Under the pieces are notes generated by a model, which had not been told where the DNA came from, searched no databases, and was given only the letters and a program-made list of their open reading frames with translations. A program made the translations under genes and the position numbers. A DNA stretch of 64,000 nucleotides, taken from positions 62,001 to 126,000 of the forward strand of contig JABABQ010000063.1 in NCBI GenBank assembly GCA_014238155.1, given 5' to 3'. Below, piece after piece: positions 17,402-26,433 of this stretch (the first letter of the stretch is position 1; every line of letters starts with the position of its first letter). This stretch comes from Rhizobiaceae bacterium. GTDB taxonomy: Bacteria > Pseudomonadota > Alphaproteobacteria > Rhizobiales > Rhizobiaceae.

Positions 17402-17610
17402 GGTTATCCGATTCATCAGTCGATGAGGTGACGCATGTGCTGGTTGTGTCACCATTTACAAATCTGTTGACTAACTCGCTTCCGAAAGAACGTAGAAATC
17501 ACCATCAAGCAGATCAGGCATGTCTGTCAAAATGCTAGAGGCTCCGTTATTCAGCTAACGACGGACCCTGTCAGGGCAAGCCCTTTAGGTCGAAACTCTG
17601 ATCTTTAATT

Positions 17611-19107
17611 TCAGCCCAGGCCACGCGTTGACTGCAACAGGAATGCCGGAACGTGATCGCCAAGACCACGTGGTGTGGAATCATCATCATTGTCGGATTT
17701 TTTGTTGCGACGCGACTTATTCTTATCGTCGCTCTTTGGCGGAGAAGTCTTCGGTGAGGGGGACGACGTTGAGGACGGCGAGGTTGGCAATTTCGCGGCG
17801 CGTTCTTGGGCGGACATCACCGGCGCTGATTCTTCCTCAGTCTGCCTGGCCGCCCGAGGTCGCCGCGTATTTCTCGCAGCGGTTTCATTCGACTCGTTGG
17901 AAGTTTCTACCGCATCGGGCGCTTTCTTGGTGCGTCGACGGCTTGGCTTCTTGCGTTCTTCGGCAGCATCCCCAGACGAAGAACTTTCTGCGGCAGTCCA
18001 TTCAATATGGTCCCCGGTCAGGTCGGTAATTGCTTTGACATATTTATCATCAGCGTTGGTTGCCATGGTGAAAGCCCAGCCTTCGCGCCCGGCGCGACCG
18101 CAGCGGCCTATGCGGTGTACATAATCTTCAGCATGGGTCGGAACGTCATAATTAAAAACGTGGGAAACGTCGGGAATATCCAATCCTCGGGCCGCAACAT
18201 CACTGGCAACCAGCAGTTTGATGTCACCGTCGCGAAAACCAGTCAGTGTTTTGGTGCGTGAGGTCTGGTCCATGTCGCCGTGCAAAGAACCTACAGAATA
18301 GTCGCGCTTTTGGAGCGAATTATACAACGTCGCCACATCCCGCTTGCGATTACAGAAAATTATCCCGTTGTTGAGATTATCAGCGCCATCGATAAGCCCA
18401 CGCAATACTGCGCGTTTCTCGAAGTCTTTACGTGGAACACGTACCAGTTTTTGCTCAATAGTTTCAGATGTAGAAGCTGCTGCTGCAACCGCGACCTGCA
18501 CGGGGTTTTGCAAAAACTGGTCGGCCAGCTTTTCAATAATTGGCGGCATGGTAGCAGAGAAGAACAATGTCTGGCGGGTGAATGGTACCATTTTAACGAT
18601 GCGCTCAATGTCGGGAATGAATCCCATATCCAGCATTCTGTCGGCTTCGTCGATGACCAGAATCTCAACGCCATTCATTAAAATGCGTCCGCGCTCGAAC
18701 AAATCAAGTAACCGCCCCGGCGTCGCGATCAATACGTCCGCTCCCCGGTCCAGTTTACGCATCTGGTCTTCAAACGACACACCACCAATTAGCAAGGCCA
18801 CGTTCAACTTATGATTGATGCTGTATTTAATGAAATTCTCTTCAACCTGGGCGGCGAGTTCCCGCGTTGGCTCAAGTATCAATGTGCGCGGCATGCGCGC
18901 GCGGGCGCGTCCCTTTTCCGACATCGATATCATCGGCAGAACAAAAGCTGCTGTTTTGCCGGTACCTGTCTGGGCAATGCCCATGACGTCACGGCGTTGC
19001 AATACGTGCGGAATCGCCTGTTCCTGGATGGGAGTAGGCGAGCTATAGCCAGCAGCGTCCACCGCTGCGAGCACTTTCGGACTAAGTCCTAATTCAGTAA
19101 ATGTCAT
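17611..19107 (-). CDS. DEAD-box ATP-dependent RNA helicase (RhlE-like)
   Basis: The 498-residue protein has all DEAD-box motifs in order: the Q motif (SPTPIQEQAIP), AQTGTGKT (Walker A), PTRELA, TPGR, DEAD, SAT, then ARGLD and HRIGRCGRAGREG in the second RecA lobe. After about residue 370 comes a charged, low-complexity tail rich in Lys, Arg, Ser and Asp, which probably gives RNA binding. This layout is that of RhlE/CsdA relatives involved in ribosome assembly and RNA decay. An unusually long upstream gap (230 bases) may carry a cold-shock style leader. Confidence 0.92.
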   Translation of the reverse strand: MTFTELGLSPKVLAAVDAAGYSSPTPIQEQAIPHVLQRRDVMGIAQTGTGKTAAFVLPMISMSEKGRARARMPRTLILEPTRELAAQVEENFIKYSINHKLNVALLIGGVSFEDQMRKLDRGADVLIATPGRLLDLFERGRILMNGVEILVIDEADRMLDMGFIPDIERIVKMVPFTRQTLFFSATMPPIIEKLADQFLQNPVQVAVAAAASTSETIEQKLVRVPRKDFEKRAVLRGLIDGADNLNNGIIFCNRKRDVATLYNSLQKRDYSVGSLHGDMDQTSRTKTLTGFRDGDIKLLVASDVAARGLDIPDVSHVFNYDVPTHAEDYVHRIGRCGRAGREGWAFTMATNADDKYVKAITDLTGDHIEWTAAESSSSGDAAEERKKPSRRRTKKAPDAVETSNESNETAARNTRRPRAARQTEEESAPVMSAQERAAKLPTSPSSTSSPSPKTSPPKSDDKNKSRRNKKSDNDDDSTPRGLGDHVPAFLLQSTRGLG

Positions 19108-19216
19108 ATAGTGTTTGTCTTTTCGACTGATTTGCGTTGAATGCGCGCGGAAATACCCAATGGTTTCCCGCTAGTGGCGCTCCCAAACTGCATCGCGCCA
19201 GACGGTCATGCAGGGG

Positions 19217-19245
19217 GCGATACGTAATAAGGCGCCCTTTGTCAA
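19217..19245 (-). promoter_or_regulatory. possible promoter of the DEAD-box helicase gene
   Basis: On the minus strand a perfect TTGACA (19245-19240) is followed after 17 bases by TATCGC, a weak -10. A start about 7 bases further would leave an untranslated leader of roughly 100 bases, as often seen for cold-induced helicase genes. The weak -10 keeps confidence low. The rest of the 230-base gap to parE shows no gene. Confidence 0.3.
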
Positions 19246-19337
19246 CAATTCGTCACTATAACACACCCAATCAAGGTTAAAGCTTCGTCTGCCGCACCAA
19301 TGCGACACCGACCAACACATTGTTAGTCATGGTTGCT

Positions 19338-21362
19338 TTAAAGGTCGATCAGTTCGTCGCTGGCGAACTGGGCATTTTCCTGAATAAATACGAAACGCTT
19401 TTCCGGCTTGGTTCCCATTAATTTGTCAATCGACTGTTTAGCAGCGTCAGGCTCGTCAATCTGAATGCGCAAAAGTGTGCGCTTGTCCGGATCCATCGTC
19501 GTCTCTTTCAGCTGTGCCGGCATCATTTCGCCCAACCCTTTAAACCGGCCAAGTTCAACCTTTTTGTTGCCGCTGAACTCTTCGCGCAGCAGCTGATCCT
19601 TGTGCCGGTCATCGCGGGCATAGAGCGTTTTGCCACCCTGTGACAGTTTATACAGGGGTGGCACCGCCAGATAGAGCGCTCCACCTTCGATAATGCCCGG
19701 CATTTCCTGATGAAAGAAAGTGATCAGCAATGAAGCAATATGTGCCCCGTCAACATCAGCATCTGTCATGATGATCACCCGATCGTATCGCAGATCATCA
19801 AACGAAAATTTGCTCCGCGTTCCACAACCCAGAGCTTGCGCCAGATCCTGGATTTGCTGGCTGTTGGCCGTTTTTTCACGGCTTGCTGAGGCAACATTCA
19901 AAATTTTACCGCGCAAGGGTAATATGGCCTGGCTCTTGCGATCCCGAGCCTGTTTGGCGGAACCACCGGCGGAATCTCCCTCGACGATGAATATCTCAGT
20001 GCCACCTTTGGCACTTTTGGAACAATCGGCAAGCTTGCCGGGAAGTCGCAATTTACGTGTGGCGTTCTTGCGGTTGACTTCCTTTTCCTGACGGCGACGC
20101 ATGCGTTCATCAGCCCGGTCAACAACCCATTCCAACAGCTTGGCTGACTGAGCGGGCGATGCCGCAAGCCAGTGATCAAATGAATCACGTATGGCATTTT
20201 CAACAATCCGGGTGGCTTCTACCGTCGCCAATTTGTCTTTAGTCTGTCCGACAAATTCTGGTTCGCGAATAAAGACGGATATCATTGCCGCCGCTGACGT
20301 CATCACGTCATCAGTGGTGATAATGGTGCCTTTTTTATTGCCAACCAGTTCGGCATAGGCTTTCAGACTGCGCGTCAGCGTCACTCTTAATCCAGCCTCA
20401 TGGGTACCACCTTCGTTGGTCGGCACCGTATTGCAGTAGGAATTGACAAAACCATCGTCACCAAACCAGGTGATTGCCCATTCGACAGCGCCATGACCTG
20501 ATTTCTTATCGGTAGAACCGGCAAATGGCTGGTCAGTGACCTGCATCTGCTTGCCAACCGTTGTCATCAGATATTCATTTAGCCCACCGGGGAAATGAAA
20601 CACGGCCTTGTCGGTCACTTCGTCCTTGCCGGACACAAGCGACGGGTCGCACGACCAGCGAATTTCTACTCCACCAAACAAATAGGCTTTTGAACGGGCC
20701 ATCTTGAACAAGGTGAGTGACGAAAATTTAGCACTTTTGCCAAAAATTTGGGGATCAGGATGAAACCGTACCCTGGTCCCACGCCGGTTGCTTATTTCGC
20801 CAACATTTTCAACAGCACCGAGCGCAATACCCCGTGAAAAACTCTGTCGGTACAATCTCCGGTTTCGGGCAACTTCAACAACACAGTCATCCGACAGCGC
20901 GTTGACCACTGAAATTCCTACCCCATGCAACCCGCCAGACGTTTCATAAGCCTTGCCGTCAAACTTGCCGCCTGCATGCAAGGTGGTCATGATAATTTCG
21001 AGCGCAGATTTGTTCTTGAATTTCGGATGGGGATCAATCGGAATTCCGCGGCCATTGTCGGTTATGGTCAGATAACCGTTTACATCCAGGTCAACTTCAA
21101 TCCAGGTGGCATGGCCGGCGACAGCTTCATCCATTGAATTGTCAATGACTTCTGCGAACAGGTGGTGCATCGCCTTGGAATCGGTGCCGCCAATATACAT
21201 TCCTGGTCGGCGACGAACCGGTTCCAGACCTTCCAGTACCTCAATATCTGAGGCGCTATATTCCTCACCACGAGGTTTGGGCTTGCCTGGCTTTGGTTTT
21301 ATTGCCGGCTTGGCCCGGGCAGGCGAGGCACTTGAATTGGTTGCAAATAGGTCAGCGGCCAT
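19338..21362 (-). CDS. parE: DNA topoisomerase IV subunit B
   Basis: The 674-residue protein is a type IIA topoisomerase ATPase subunit. It has a basic Lys/Pro-rich N-terminal extension (about residues 15-33), EGLEPVRRRPGMYIGGTD, the GHKL ATP-binding motifs (EVIDNSMDEA, DNGRGIP, GGLHGVG), and the TOPRIM domain with EGDSAGGSAKQARDR and DADVDGAHI. The short C-terminus and TD-SKAMHHL style N-terminus fit ParE rather than GyrB. With ParC it decatenates daughter chromosomes. A 1-base TAATG overlap with a doubtful upstream ORF is noted separately. Confidence 0.93.
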   Translation of the reverse strand: MAADLFATNSSASPARAKPAIKPKPGKPKPRGEEYSASDIEVLEGLEPVRRRPGMYIGGTDSKAMHHLFAEVIDNSMDEAVAGHATWIEVDLDVNGYLTITDNGRGIPIDPHPKFKNKSALEIIMTTLHAGGKFDGKAYETSGGLHGVGISVVNALSDDCVVEVARNRRLYRQSFSRGIALGAVENVGEISNRRGTRVRFHPDPQIFGKSAKFSSLTLFKMARSKAYLFGGVEIRWSCDPSLVSGKDEVTDKAVFHFPGGLNEYLMTTVGKQMQVTDQPFAGSTDKKSGHGAVEWAITWFGDDGFVNSYCNTVPTNEGGTHEAGLRVTLTRSLKAYAELVGNKKGTIITTDDVMTSAAAMISVFIREPEFVGQTKDKLATVEATRIVENAIRDSFDHWLAASPAQSAKLLEWVVDRADERMRRRQEKEVNRKNATRKLRLPGKLADCSKSAKGGTEIFIVEGDSAGGSAKQARDRKSQAILPLRGKILNVASASREKTANSQQIQDLAQALGCGTRSKFSFDDLRYDRVIIMTDADVDGAHIASLLITFFHQEMPGIIEGGALYLAVPPLYKLSQGGKTLYARDDRHKDQLLREEFSGNKKVELGRFKGLGEMMPAQLKETTMDPDKRTLLRIQIDEPDAAKQSIDKLMGTKPEKRFVFIQENAQFASDELIDL

Positions 21363-21667
21363 TAAGGATCCCGTGTATCGTTCTGGTTTGCAGGCGAATC
21401 ACCTTGTCTAAAACTGCCATAAAATGTGCCGCGATACGAGCGGTCTAGCAGGACATCAAGACCATATGTTCCCTTTGTGTTCACACCATGGCGTGTCAGC
21501 CTTCGCCCATCGGGCTCATCCAATCGTCGCAGATATTGGTTGAACTCGATAAAGCGGATCGAACTGGGTCCTAATGTATCGTCAATCCAAGCGGCATGCT
21601 GAAAAACAGGACACCACTGCTGACAAACTGTTGTCACCAGACGTCTGCTAAATCGCCGGTGCAGCAA
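21362..21667 (-). CDS. doubtful small ORF immediately upstream of parE
   Basis: A 101-codon frame begins at TTG 21667 without a visible ribosome-binding site and ends in a TAATG overlap with the parE start. Overlaps of this kind are common in true operons, and the residues (FIEFNQYLRRLDEPDGRRL, TKGTYGLDVLLDRSYRG) look protein-like. Against it are the weak start and no recognised family. It may be a degraded gene or chance. If it is not real, 21363-21707 is a 345-base stretch holding only the promoters of parE and of the small gene at 21708. Confidence 0.25.
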   Translation of the reverse strand: MLHRRFSRRLVTTVCQQWCPVFQHAAWIDDTLGPSSIRFIEFNQYLRRLDEPDGRRLTRHGVNTKGTYGLDVLLDRSYRGTFYGSFRQGDSPANQNDTRDP

Positions 21668-21707
21668 GAGGAAAATTTTTGCTGGAACCCCGAGTTAGGA
21701 GAATCTG

Positions 21708-21890
21708 ATGATCAAATATTACTACCCCGACGGGACGCATTGCTATCGCGCGCTCCATACTACCCATGCAGTTTATCATTCTGATGAAGGCAAGCTGATC
21801 GCACGAACAATGAAGCCTGACAATAGCGAACTCTACGAATTTGAGATCACCGGATTTGAGTTGCTCGAGCAAGGGAAACGCTATGACTGA
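21708..21890 (+). CDS. small uncharacterised protein, first of an overlapping pair
   Basis: The 60-residue product (MIKYYYPDGTHCYRALHTTH...) is polar, with many aromatic residues and one Cys and no signal or membrane segment. Translation is well supported: AGGAG lies at 21697-21701, 6 bases before the ATG. Its last codons overlap the ATG of the next small gene (ATGACTGA). I do not recognise a family. The frame is not a shadow of any neighbour, since no opposing gene covers it. Confidence 0.65.
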   Translation: MIKYYYPDGTHCYRALHTTHAVYHSDEGKLIARTMKPDNSELYEFEITGFELLEQGKRYD

Positions 21891-22140
21891 GACAAATGTA
21901 GTCAGCGAGGGATTTGATACCCGCTCCATCGAAATGCAGCCGGTGTGGCTGATCATGTTCAAGGCCCTGGTGAAGACGTTGACCGCATCACGCGTGATTG
22001 AGGCGATTTACGAAATCCATAGCTACTACGAACCGGTAACCACTTTGACGGACGTGTCGCTCAGCCCGTGCAAGGGGTTGGATGGTAAAAACAACCCGCA
22101 GCGCTGGTGGAATAAGAAAGAGGATTGGAAGAACAGCTGA
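21883..22140 (+). CDS. small uncharacterised protein, second of an overlapping pair
   Basis: The 85-residue product starts at ATG 21883 after AGGGAAA, overlapping the previous gene by 8 bases, so translational coupling is likely. It has a mildly hydrophobic central helix (VWLIMFKALVKTLTASRVIEAIYEIHSYYE) and a polar tail ending in NPQRWWNKKEDWKNS. There is no signal peptide and no recognised family. A longer frame from 21841 exists but lacks a ribosome-binding site. The 226 bases after it, up to prfB, show no convincing gene or RNA. Confidence 0.62.
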   Translation: MTETNVVSEGFDTRSIEMQPVWLIMFKALVKTLTASRVIEAIYEIHSYYEPVTTLTDVSLSPCKGLDGKNNPQRWWNKKEDWKNS

Positions 22141-22366
22141 TTCTGACGTTCCTTTGGCAAACACAGTCAAGGCCCGAAACAATTGCCAAACTTACTGTAG
22201 TGAAGGTAATCACGGTAATAAACCGGTTAGCTCTTGAACGTTTCGCTCAGTTGCGTTGCGAGAGGGTTATTCGGGAGTATATGACCGAATTCATGGAGCG
22301 TTACACCTTTACACATGCTTTCCGCATTCGTATTCCTCACCTTATTAGTCATTTGAAAGTTTCCCC

Positions 22367-23491
22367 ATGCGCGCAGAAATGCAGACTCTGGCCGACGAAA
22401 TCATTCAGGCCATCAGCCTGCTCCGGCGCCATCTGGATTGGGACAAGGCAAATATGCGTTTGGCGGAACTGAATGACGCTGCAGAAGATCCTAACTTGTG
22501 GAGTGATGCCGGGAAGGCTCAGGCCTTGATGAAGGAGCGCCAACAGCTTGAATCCGGTATCACTTCCATCAATTCCCTGGAAGGTGAACTTGGAGATGCG
22601 GCAGATTTGATCGAGCTTGCAGAAATTGAGGAAGATGAAGCCGTTCTGGAAGAAGCTGAAGAATCACTGCGCAAACTTCACTCCGATCTCGGTAAACGAC
22701 AAGTTCAAACCCTGTTGTCAGGCGAGGCAGACGGCAACGATGCCTATTTTGAAGTTCATTCAGGTGCTGGGGGTACCGAATCCAACGACTGGGCCAATAT
22801 GTTGTTGCGCATGTATATCCGTTGGGCAGAGCGGAATGGGTACACGGTGGAGGTGCAGGCAACATCGGCTGGTGACGAAGCGGGCATCAAGGCCGCGACG
22901 GTACTGGTTAAAGGCCAAAATGCCTATGGTTGGTTGAAAACCGAGAGCGGTGTTCATCGCCTGGTGCGTATTTCCCCCTATGATTCAAACGCCCGGCGCC
23001 ACACGTCGTTTTCTTCCCTGTGGGTATATCCGGTGATTGACGACAATATTGAGATTGAAATTCAGGACAAAGACATTCGTGTCGATACCTATCGGTCTTC
23101 CGGTGCGGGAGGCCAGCATGTGAACACAACTGACTCTGCTGTTAGAATTACCCATATGCCAACCGGAATTGTGGTGACTTCATCAGAAAAATCGCAACAT
23201 CAAAACCGGGCTAACGCCATGAAAGCTTTGCGTGCCCGATTATACGATATGGAACTGAAAAAACGTGAAGAGGCGAGCCAGTCGGCCCACGACAACAAGA
23301 CTGAAATTGGTTGGGGACATCAGATTCGGTCGTATGTTTTGCAACCCTACCAACTGGTCAAGGATTTGCGCACGGGTGTTGAGAGTACGAATCCTTCTGC
23401 GGTTCTCGATGGCGATCTCAACGCCTTTATGGAATCAGCCCTGGCGCATCAAGTCAGCGGTGAAGACAAGCAGATTGAAGATGTCGAGTGA
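22367..23491 (+). CDS. prfB: peptide chain release factor 2
   Basis: The 374-residue protein is RF2, which ends translation at UGA and UAA. The peptidyl-hydrolysis motif GGQ is at 248-250 (SGAGGQHVN). The stop-codon recognition tripeptide reads SPY at 203-205, where E. coli has SPF. The gene is open in a single frame from ATG 22367, so the autoregulatory +1 frameshift found in many bacteria is absent. The start is supported by conservation rather than by a strong ribosome-binding site. It converges with the M23 peptidase gene. Confidence 0.96.
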   Translation: MRAEMQTLADEIIQAISLLRRHLDWDKANMRLAELNDAAEDPNLWSDAGKAQALMKERQQLESGITSINSLEGELGDAADLIELAEIEEDEAVLEEAEESLRKLHSDLGKRQVQTLLSGEADGNDAYFEVHSGAGGTESNDWANMLLRMYIRWAERNGYTVEVQATSAGDEAGIKAATVLVKGQNAYGWLKTESGVHRLVRISPYDSNARRHTSFSSLWVYPVIDDNIEIEIQDKDIRVDTYRSSGAGGQHVNTTDSAVRITHMPTGIVVTSSEKSQHQNRANAMKALRARLYDMELKKREEASQSAHDNKTEIGWGHQIRSYVLQPYQLVKDLRTGVESTNPSAVLDGDLNAFMESALAHQVSGEDKQIEDVE

Positions 23492-23520
23492 GCAAACCCG
23501 TCTTGAGACACGTTGTTATA

Positions 23521-23536
23521 TTCAGCAATATTGCTG
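23521..23536. repeat. palindrome between convergent prfB and M23 peptidase genes
   Basis: CAGCAATATTGCTG (23523-23536) is a perfect 14-base palindrome, extended outward by TTCA/TGAA with one extra base. It lies in the 53-base gap between two convergent genes, where a bidirectional terminator would be expected, but it lacks a T run. Confidence 0.35.
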
Positions 23537-23544
23537 TTGAACGA

Positions 23545-24828
23545 TCAAAGATAGGGTTTCAGGCGTTTTGCCAGACGGACAAAATGCACCGGATTCAGTG
23601 TGCGCCCGCCACGACGGACTTCATAATGCAGATGAGGCCCGGTTGAACGTCCGGTGCTGCCGACATCGCCAATCCGGGTGCCTTTCTTAATTCGCTGACC
23701 CGGTTTCACCCGGATCTTGCTGAGATGAGCATATCGTGTGGTAATGCCATCGCCGTGGTCAACTTCCACTAATTTGCCGTAGCCTCCAAAGCGTTTTGCC
23801 TTGATGACCATCCCGCTGGCAGTAGCCAGCACCGGTGTGCCGCGACGAGCGCGGTAATCAAGACCACCATGTACCGCAGCACGCTTTGTGAAAGGGTCTT
23901 TACGTGTGCCATAGCGAGAAGAAATCCGTTTGCCCGGAGTAGGGCTGCCGTGAGGCAAGCTCTGCGCTGCAGTACGTAACTTTTGCAACATTCCCAAAGA
24001 ACTATCTAAGGCGTTGATGGAATCAACCAGTGCAGCTCCGGATTTAAGCTCGATCAAGGGGCCGCCGACACCGGTATCTGTAGATACTTTTTTGCCTTGG
24101 TTGCTCAGGATTGATGCAAGTTTCTTCAGTTTCTTGTCAGCCCGCTTTTTGAGAAGTTTGATCTCGGCAATCTGGACACGTTCGGTTTGAGCTAGAGAAT
24201 TTTCAACTGAATCCAGAATTTCAGATTCGTGGTGGGCAATAATTGTAGAACCATGCGCGCCCTGAGATTGAGAAAATGGATTGTTGGTCCCGACGAGTGA
24301 TCCCAGCTTCAGTCCCAGAACCACTTCATTTTTTTGTGGTTTTTTGGGTACGATAAATGCGTTTTTGGCTTCTGGTGATACCGGTCCCGATCGTTTGAAC
24401 AGTCGACTCACTTGTTCCTGAAGCGCCCCCAACTCGTTTTGACGCAGCAATAATCTGGTAACGCGATTCTCAACCACCTGTTGCTCCAGCATTTGACGGC
24501 TCGTTGCGAGATCGACCTGGGTGCGAAGTGAGGAAATCCGGTCTTCATATAGATGTTGCATCTTCGCCTGCCGCATTAAATTGGCTTGTGAAAGATCGTC
24601 GCGCAGATACAAATAGGAGGAAGAAGCCAACAGACCAATGACTAACAGTGTACCGGTGCAAAAGATCGCCGACGTGATGACGGGATTTACTTTGTAGATT
24701 CGCTCTTTACCACCGGTTCGAACAGTGACTGTGGGATGTTGGTTCTGCCAGCGATGGTGACGAGGCTTGGTGTGAGCAGAACGGAAAACCGGCTTAGATT
24801 TGAATTTCGGTGTCAAAGTCATAGGCAC
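23545..24828 (-). CDS. M23-family metallopeptidase (LytM domain), membrane anchored
   Basis: The 427-residue protein has a basic cytoplasmic head, one transmembrane segment (about residues 50-75), a long coiled-coil region (about 85-250) and a C-terminal LytM/M23 domain. Zinc ligands of the family are present (HGGLDY and HLHYEV). Such proteins cut peptidoglycan cross-links or activate amidases; the coiled-coil plus LytM layout recalls EnvC/MepM-type cell-wall factors. All ligands appear intact, so catalytic activity is possible. Confidence 0.88.
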   Translation of the reverse strand: MPMTLTPKFKSKPVFRSAHTKPRHHRWQNQHPTVTVRTGGKERIYKVNPVITSAIFCTGTLLVIGLLASSSYLYLRDDLSQANLMRQAKMQHLYEDRISSLRTQVDLATSRQMLEQQVVENRVTRLLLRQNELGALQEQVSRLFKRSGPVSPEAKNAFIVPKKPQKNEVVLGLKLGSLVGTNNPFSQSQGAHGSTIIAHHESEILDSVENSLAQTERVQIAEIKLLKKRADKKLKKLASILSNQGKKVSTDTGVGGPLIELKSGAALVDSINALDSSLGMLQKLRTAAQSLPHGSPTPGKRISSRYGTRKDPFTKRAAVHGGLDYRARRGTPVLATASGMVIKAKRFGGYGKLVEVDHGDGITTRYAHLSKIRVKPGQRIKKGTRIGDVGSTGRSTGPHLHYEVRRGGRTLNPVHFVRLAKRLKPYL

Positions 24829-24927
24829 ACTAAGTTGGATACTTATTGGTTCGACTATCCGCCATTATAGTTAACAGATGTTTGATTTTTGTGACGGGAA
24901 GAAGACTAACGCAGCTCTGTTCAATCG

Positions 24928-25878
24928 CTATCGACCAGCACTTGACAGGGCACGGTAAAACCCTGGCGTCAACCCCGCACGACACCTTGCGAAATCATTG
25001 AATGGAGGTTTTAGCGGACCGCGGAAGTATTTGCGAACCAGAGTTTGAAAACCTGCCGACGGTTCCAGTCCCTGTCGCAGACATAGATAGCGAAACCATT
25101 TAGCACCAACTGCCACATGCCCCATCTCGTCGCGATAGATAATGTGAAATATGGCAGCTGATTCGGGATCATCAACAGCCTCTATTTGACGCAACAATGA
25201 CGGGGTTATGTCGAGACCACGCGCCTCCAATATGAGCGGTACAATTGCCAATCTGGCGGTCAAATCATGGCCTGTAGCCTGAGCGGCTTCCCACAAGCCG
25301 TCATGTGCATCTAACGCACCATAGTGAGATCCCAGTTGCACAAGGCGTTGACGCAGCAATGAAAAATGTTTTGATTCTTCAAGTGCGACACGTACCCAAC
25401 CATCGAAAAAGGACCGTGGCATCCGATAATCAGTTTTTGTAACGGGATCTGCAAATCGTGCCACTATGTCCCATGCCAAATCAATTGCATTGAGTTCGAT
25501 ATGGGCGATTGCGTGTAGCAGAGCGATGCGTCCACGTTGCGACCTGATGGAACGTTTCTTCAGATTACGAGGCGGGACAAGTTTCGGTTTAGCTGGTCGG
25601 CCAGGTCGGTCGGGCGGGCGCGCACCCACAACACCACCAACGCCCAATACACCACTTCGCCACTGGAAGGCGATCTGCCTGGTGATTTCTATCTTTCGGT
25701 CCAGGTTTTCAGCCCGCAGAGCCGCAATCGCACCTTCTTTTAAAGATCCGACGGATTTTTTTTGCCCAATTGGCAATTGGCGCAAATGTTCGGGCCATTC
25801 TTCTGGCTTGAACAGCTGTTCCGCCGAAGCAAGAGCGGATTGTTTGGACTCACTTTGCGAAGTGATTCTTTGCTGCAT
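24928..25878 (-). CDS. DUF455-family ferritin-like protein
   Basis: The product of about 316 residues belongs to the DUF455 group. It has all-helical segments with ferritin-like metal-ligand patterns (LLHAIAHIELNAIDLAWD, ALEESKHFSLL and IIYRDEMGHVAVGAKWF), giving repeated Glu/His pairs that could bind a di-iron centre. The function is unknown. ATG at 25878 is chosen; a frame from 25908 would overlap bcp further. Even so the start lies 29 bases inside the end of bcp, so the two are probably cotranscribed and coupled. Confidence 0.82.
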   Translation of the reverse strand: MQQRITSQSESKQSALASAEQLFKPEEWPEHLRQLPIGQKKSVGSLKEGAIAALRAENLDRKIEITRQIAFQWRSGVLGVGGVVGARPPDRPGRPAKPKLVPPRNLKKRSIRSQRGRIALLHAIAHIELNAIDLAWDIVARFADPVTKTDYRMPRSFFDGWVRVALEESKHFSLLRQRLVQLGSHYGALDAHDGLWEAAQATGHDLTARLAIVPLILEARGLDITPSLLRQIEAVDDPESAAIFHIIYRDEMGHVAVGAKWFRYLCLRQGLEPSAGFQTLVRKYFRGPLKPPFNDFARCRAGLTPGFYRALSSAGR

Positions 25879-26314
25879 CAAAAACAGCCTCCACATGTCC
25901 TTTGACACGTACTTTGCGCCATGCTTCCAAAATTGTTCCGTCCGCTCCGATCAGAAAGGTCGAGCGTTCCACTCCCATATATGTGCGGCCATACATGCTT
26001 TTTTCCACCCAGACTGAATATGCCTCCAGCGCGTTGCGTTGTTCATCTGAGACAAGGTCAACGGACAGATCGTGTTTGGCGGCAAATTTTTGATGTTTTT
26101 TAACCGGGTCGGGTGACAAACCAACGACTTCTACGCCAAGAGCTGCAAAATTCATTTTAGCAGCACTGAATTCCTTCGCTTCAGTGGTACAACCGGGCGT
26201 ATCGTCCTTGGGATAAATAAACAGGACGGTCGGTTTGTCTCCAGGAATGGTCAAGTTGGTGTCGCTACTGATTGGCAGAGTAAACGACGGTGCTTGGTCA
26301 CCAATATTTATCAT
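25850..26314 (-). CDS. bcp: thioredoxin-dependent peroxiredoxin, Bcp type
   Basis: The 154-residue protein is a Bcp/PrxQ peroxiredoxin that reduces peroxides. The peroxidatic Cys is C42 in YPKDDTPGCTTEAKEF. The position five residues on, where E. coli Bcp has its resolving Cys, is Lys47. It must therefore work as a 1-Cys enzyme or use another partner thiol. ATG 26314 gives the standard family N-terminus (MINIGDQAPSFTLP); a start at 26341 would add nine non-conserved residues. Confidence 0.92.
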   Translation of the reverse strand: MINIGDQAPSFTLPISSDTNLTIPGDKPTVLFIYPKDDTPGCTTEAKEFSAAKMNFAALGVEVVGLSPDPVKKHQKFAAKHDLSVDLVSDEQRNALEAYSVWVEKSMYGRTYMGVERSTFLIGADGTILEAWRKVRVKGHVEAVFDAAKNHFAK

Positions 26315-26433
26315 GTGAGATATTTTCCAATTACAGGGCACCTGTCCGTAAATTCACCACACTTACCTGACAAGCATGACGACAGAAGGCAAGGTGTTGC
26401 AATGCCAAAATTTTGCTATGTTGGAACCAATAC

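Noticed and set aside
17402-17610. tRNA or terminator between tfoX and the helicase gene
   Set aside because: A short inverted repeat (CCGTTA ... TAACGG-like) and a GGGC/GCCC pair are visible, but there is no cloverleaf and no T run. I see no supported feature.
22367-22470. Programmed +1 frameshift site in prfB
   Set aside because: The gene is open from ATG 22367 with no in-frame UGA near codon 25, so no frameshift is needed.
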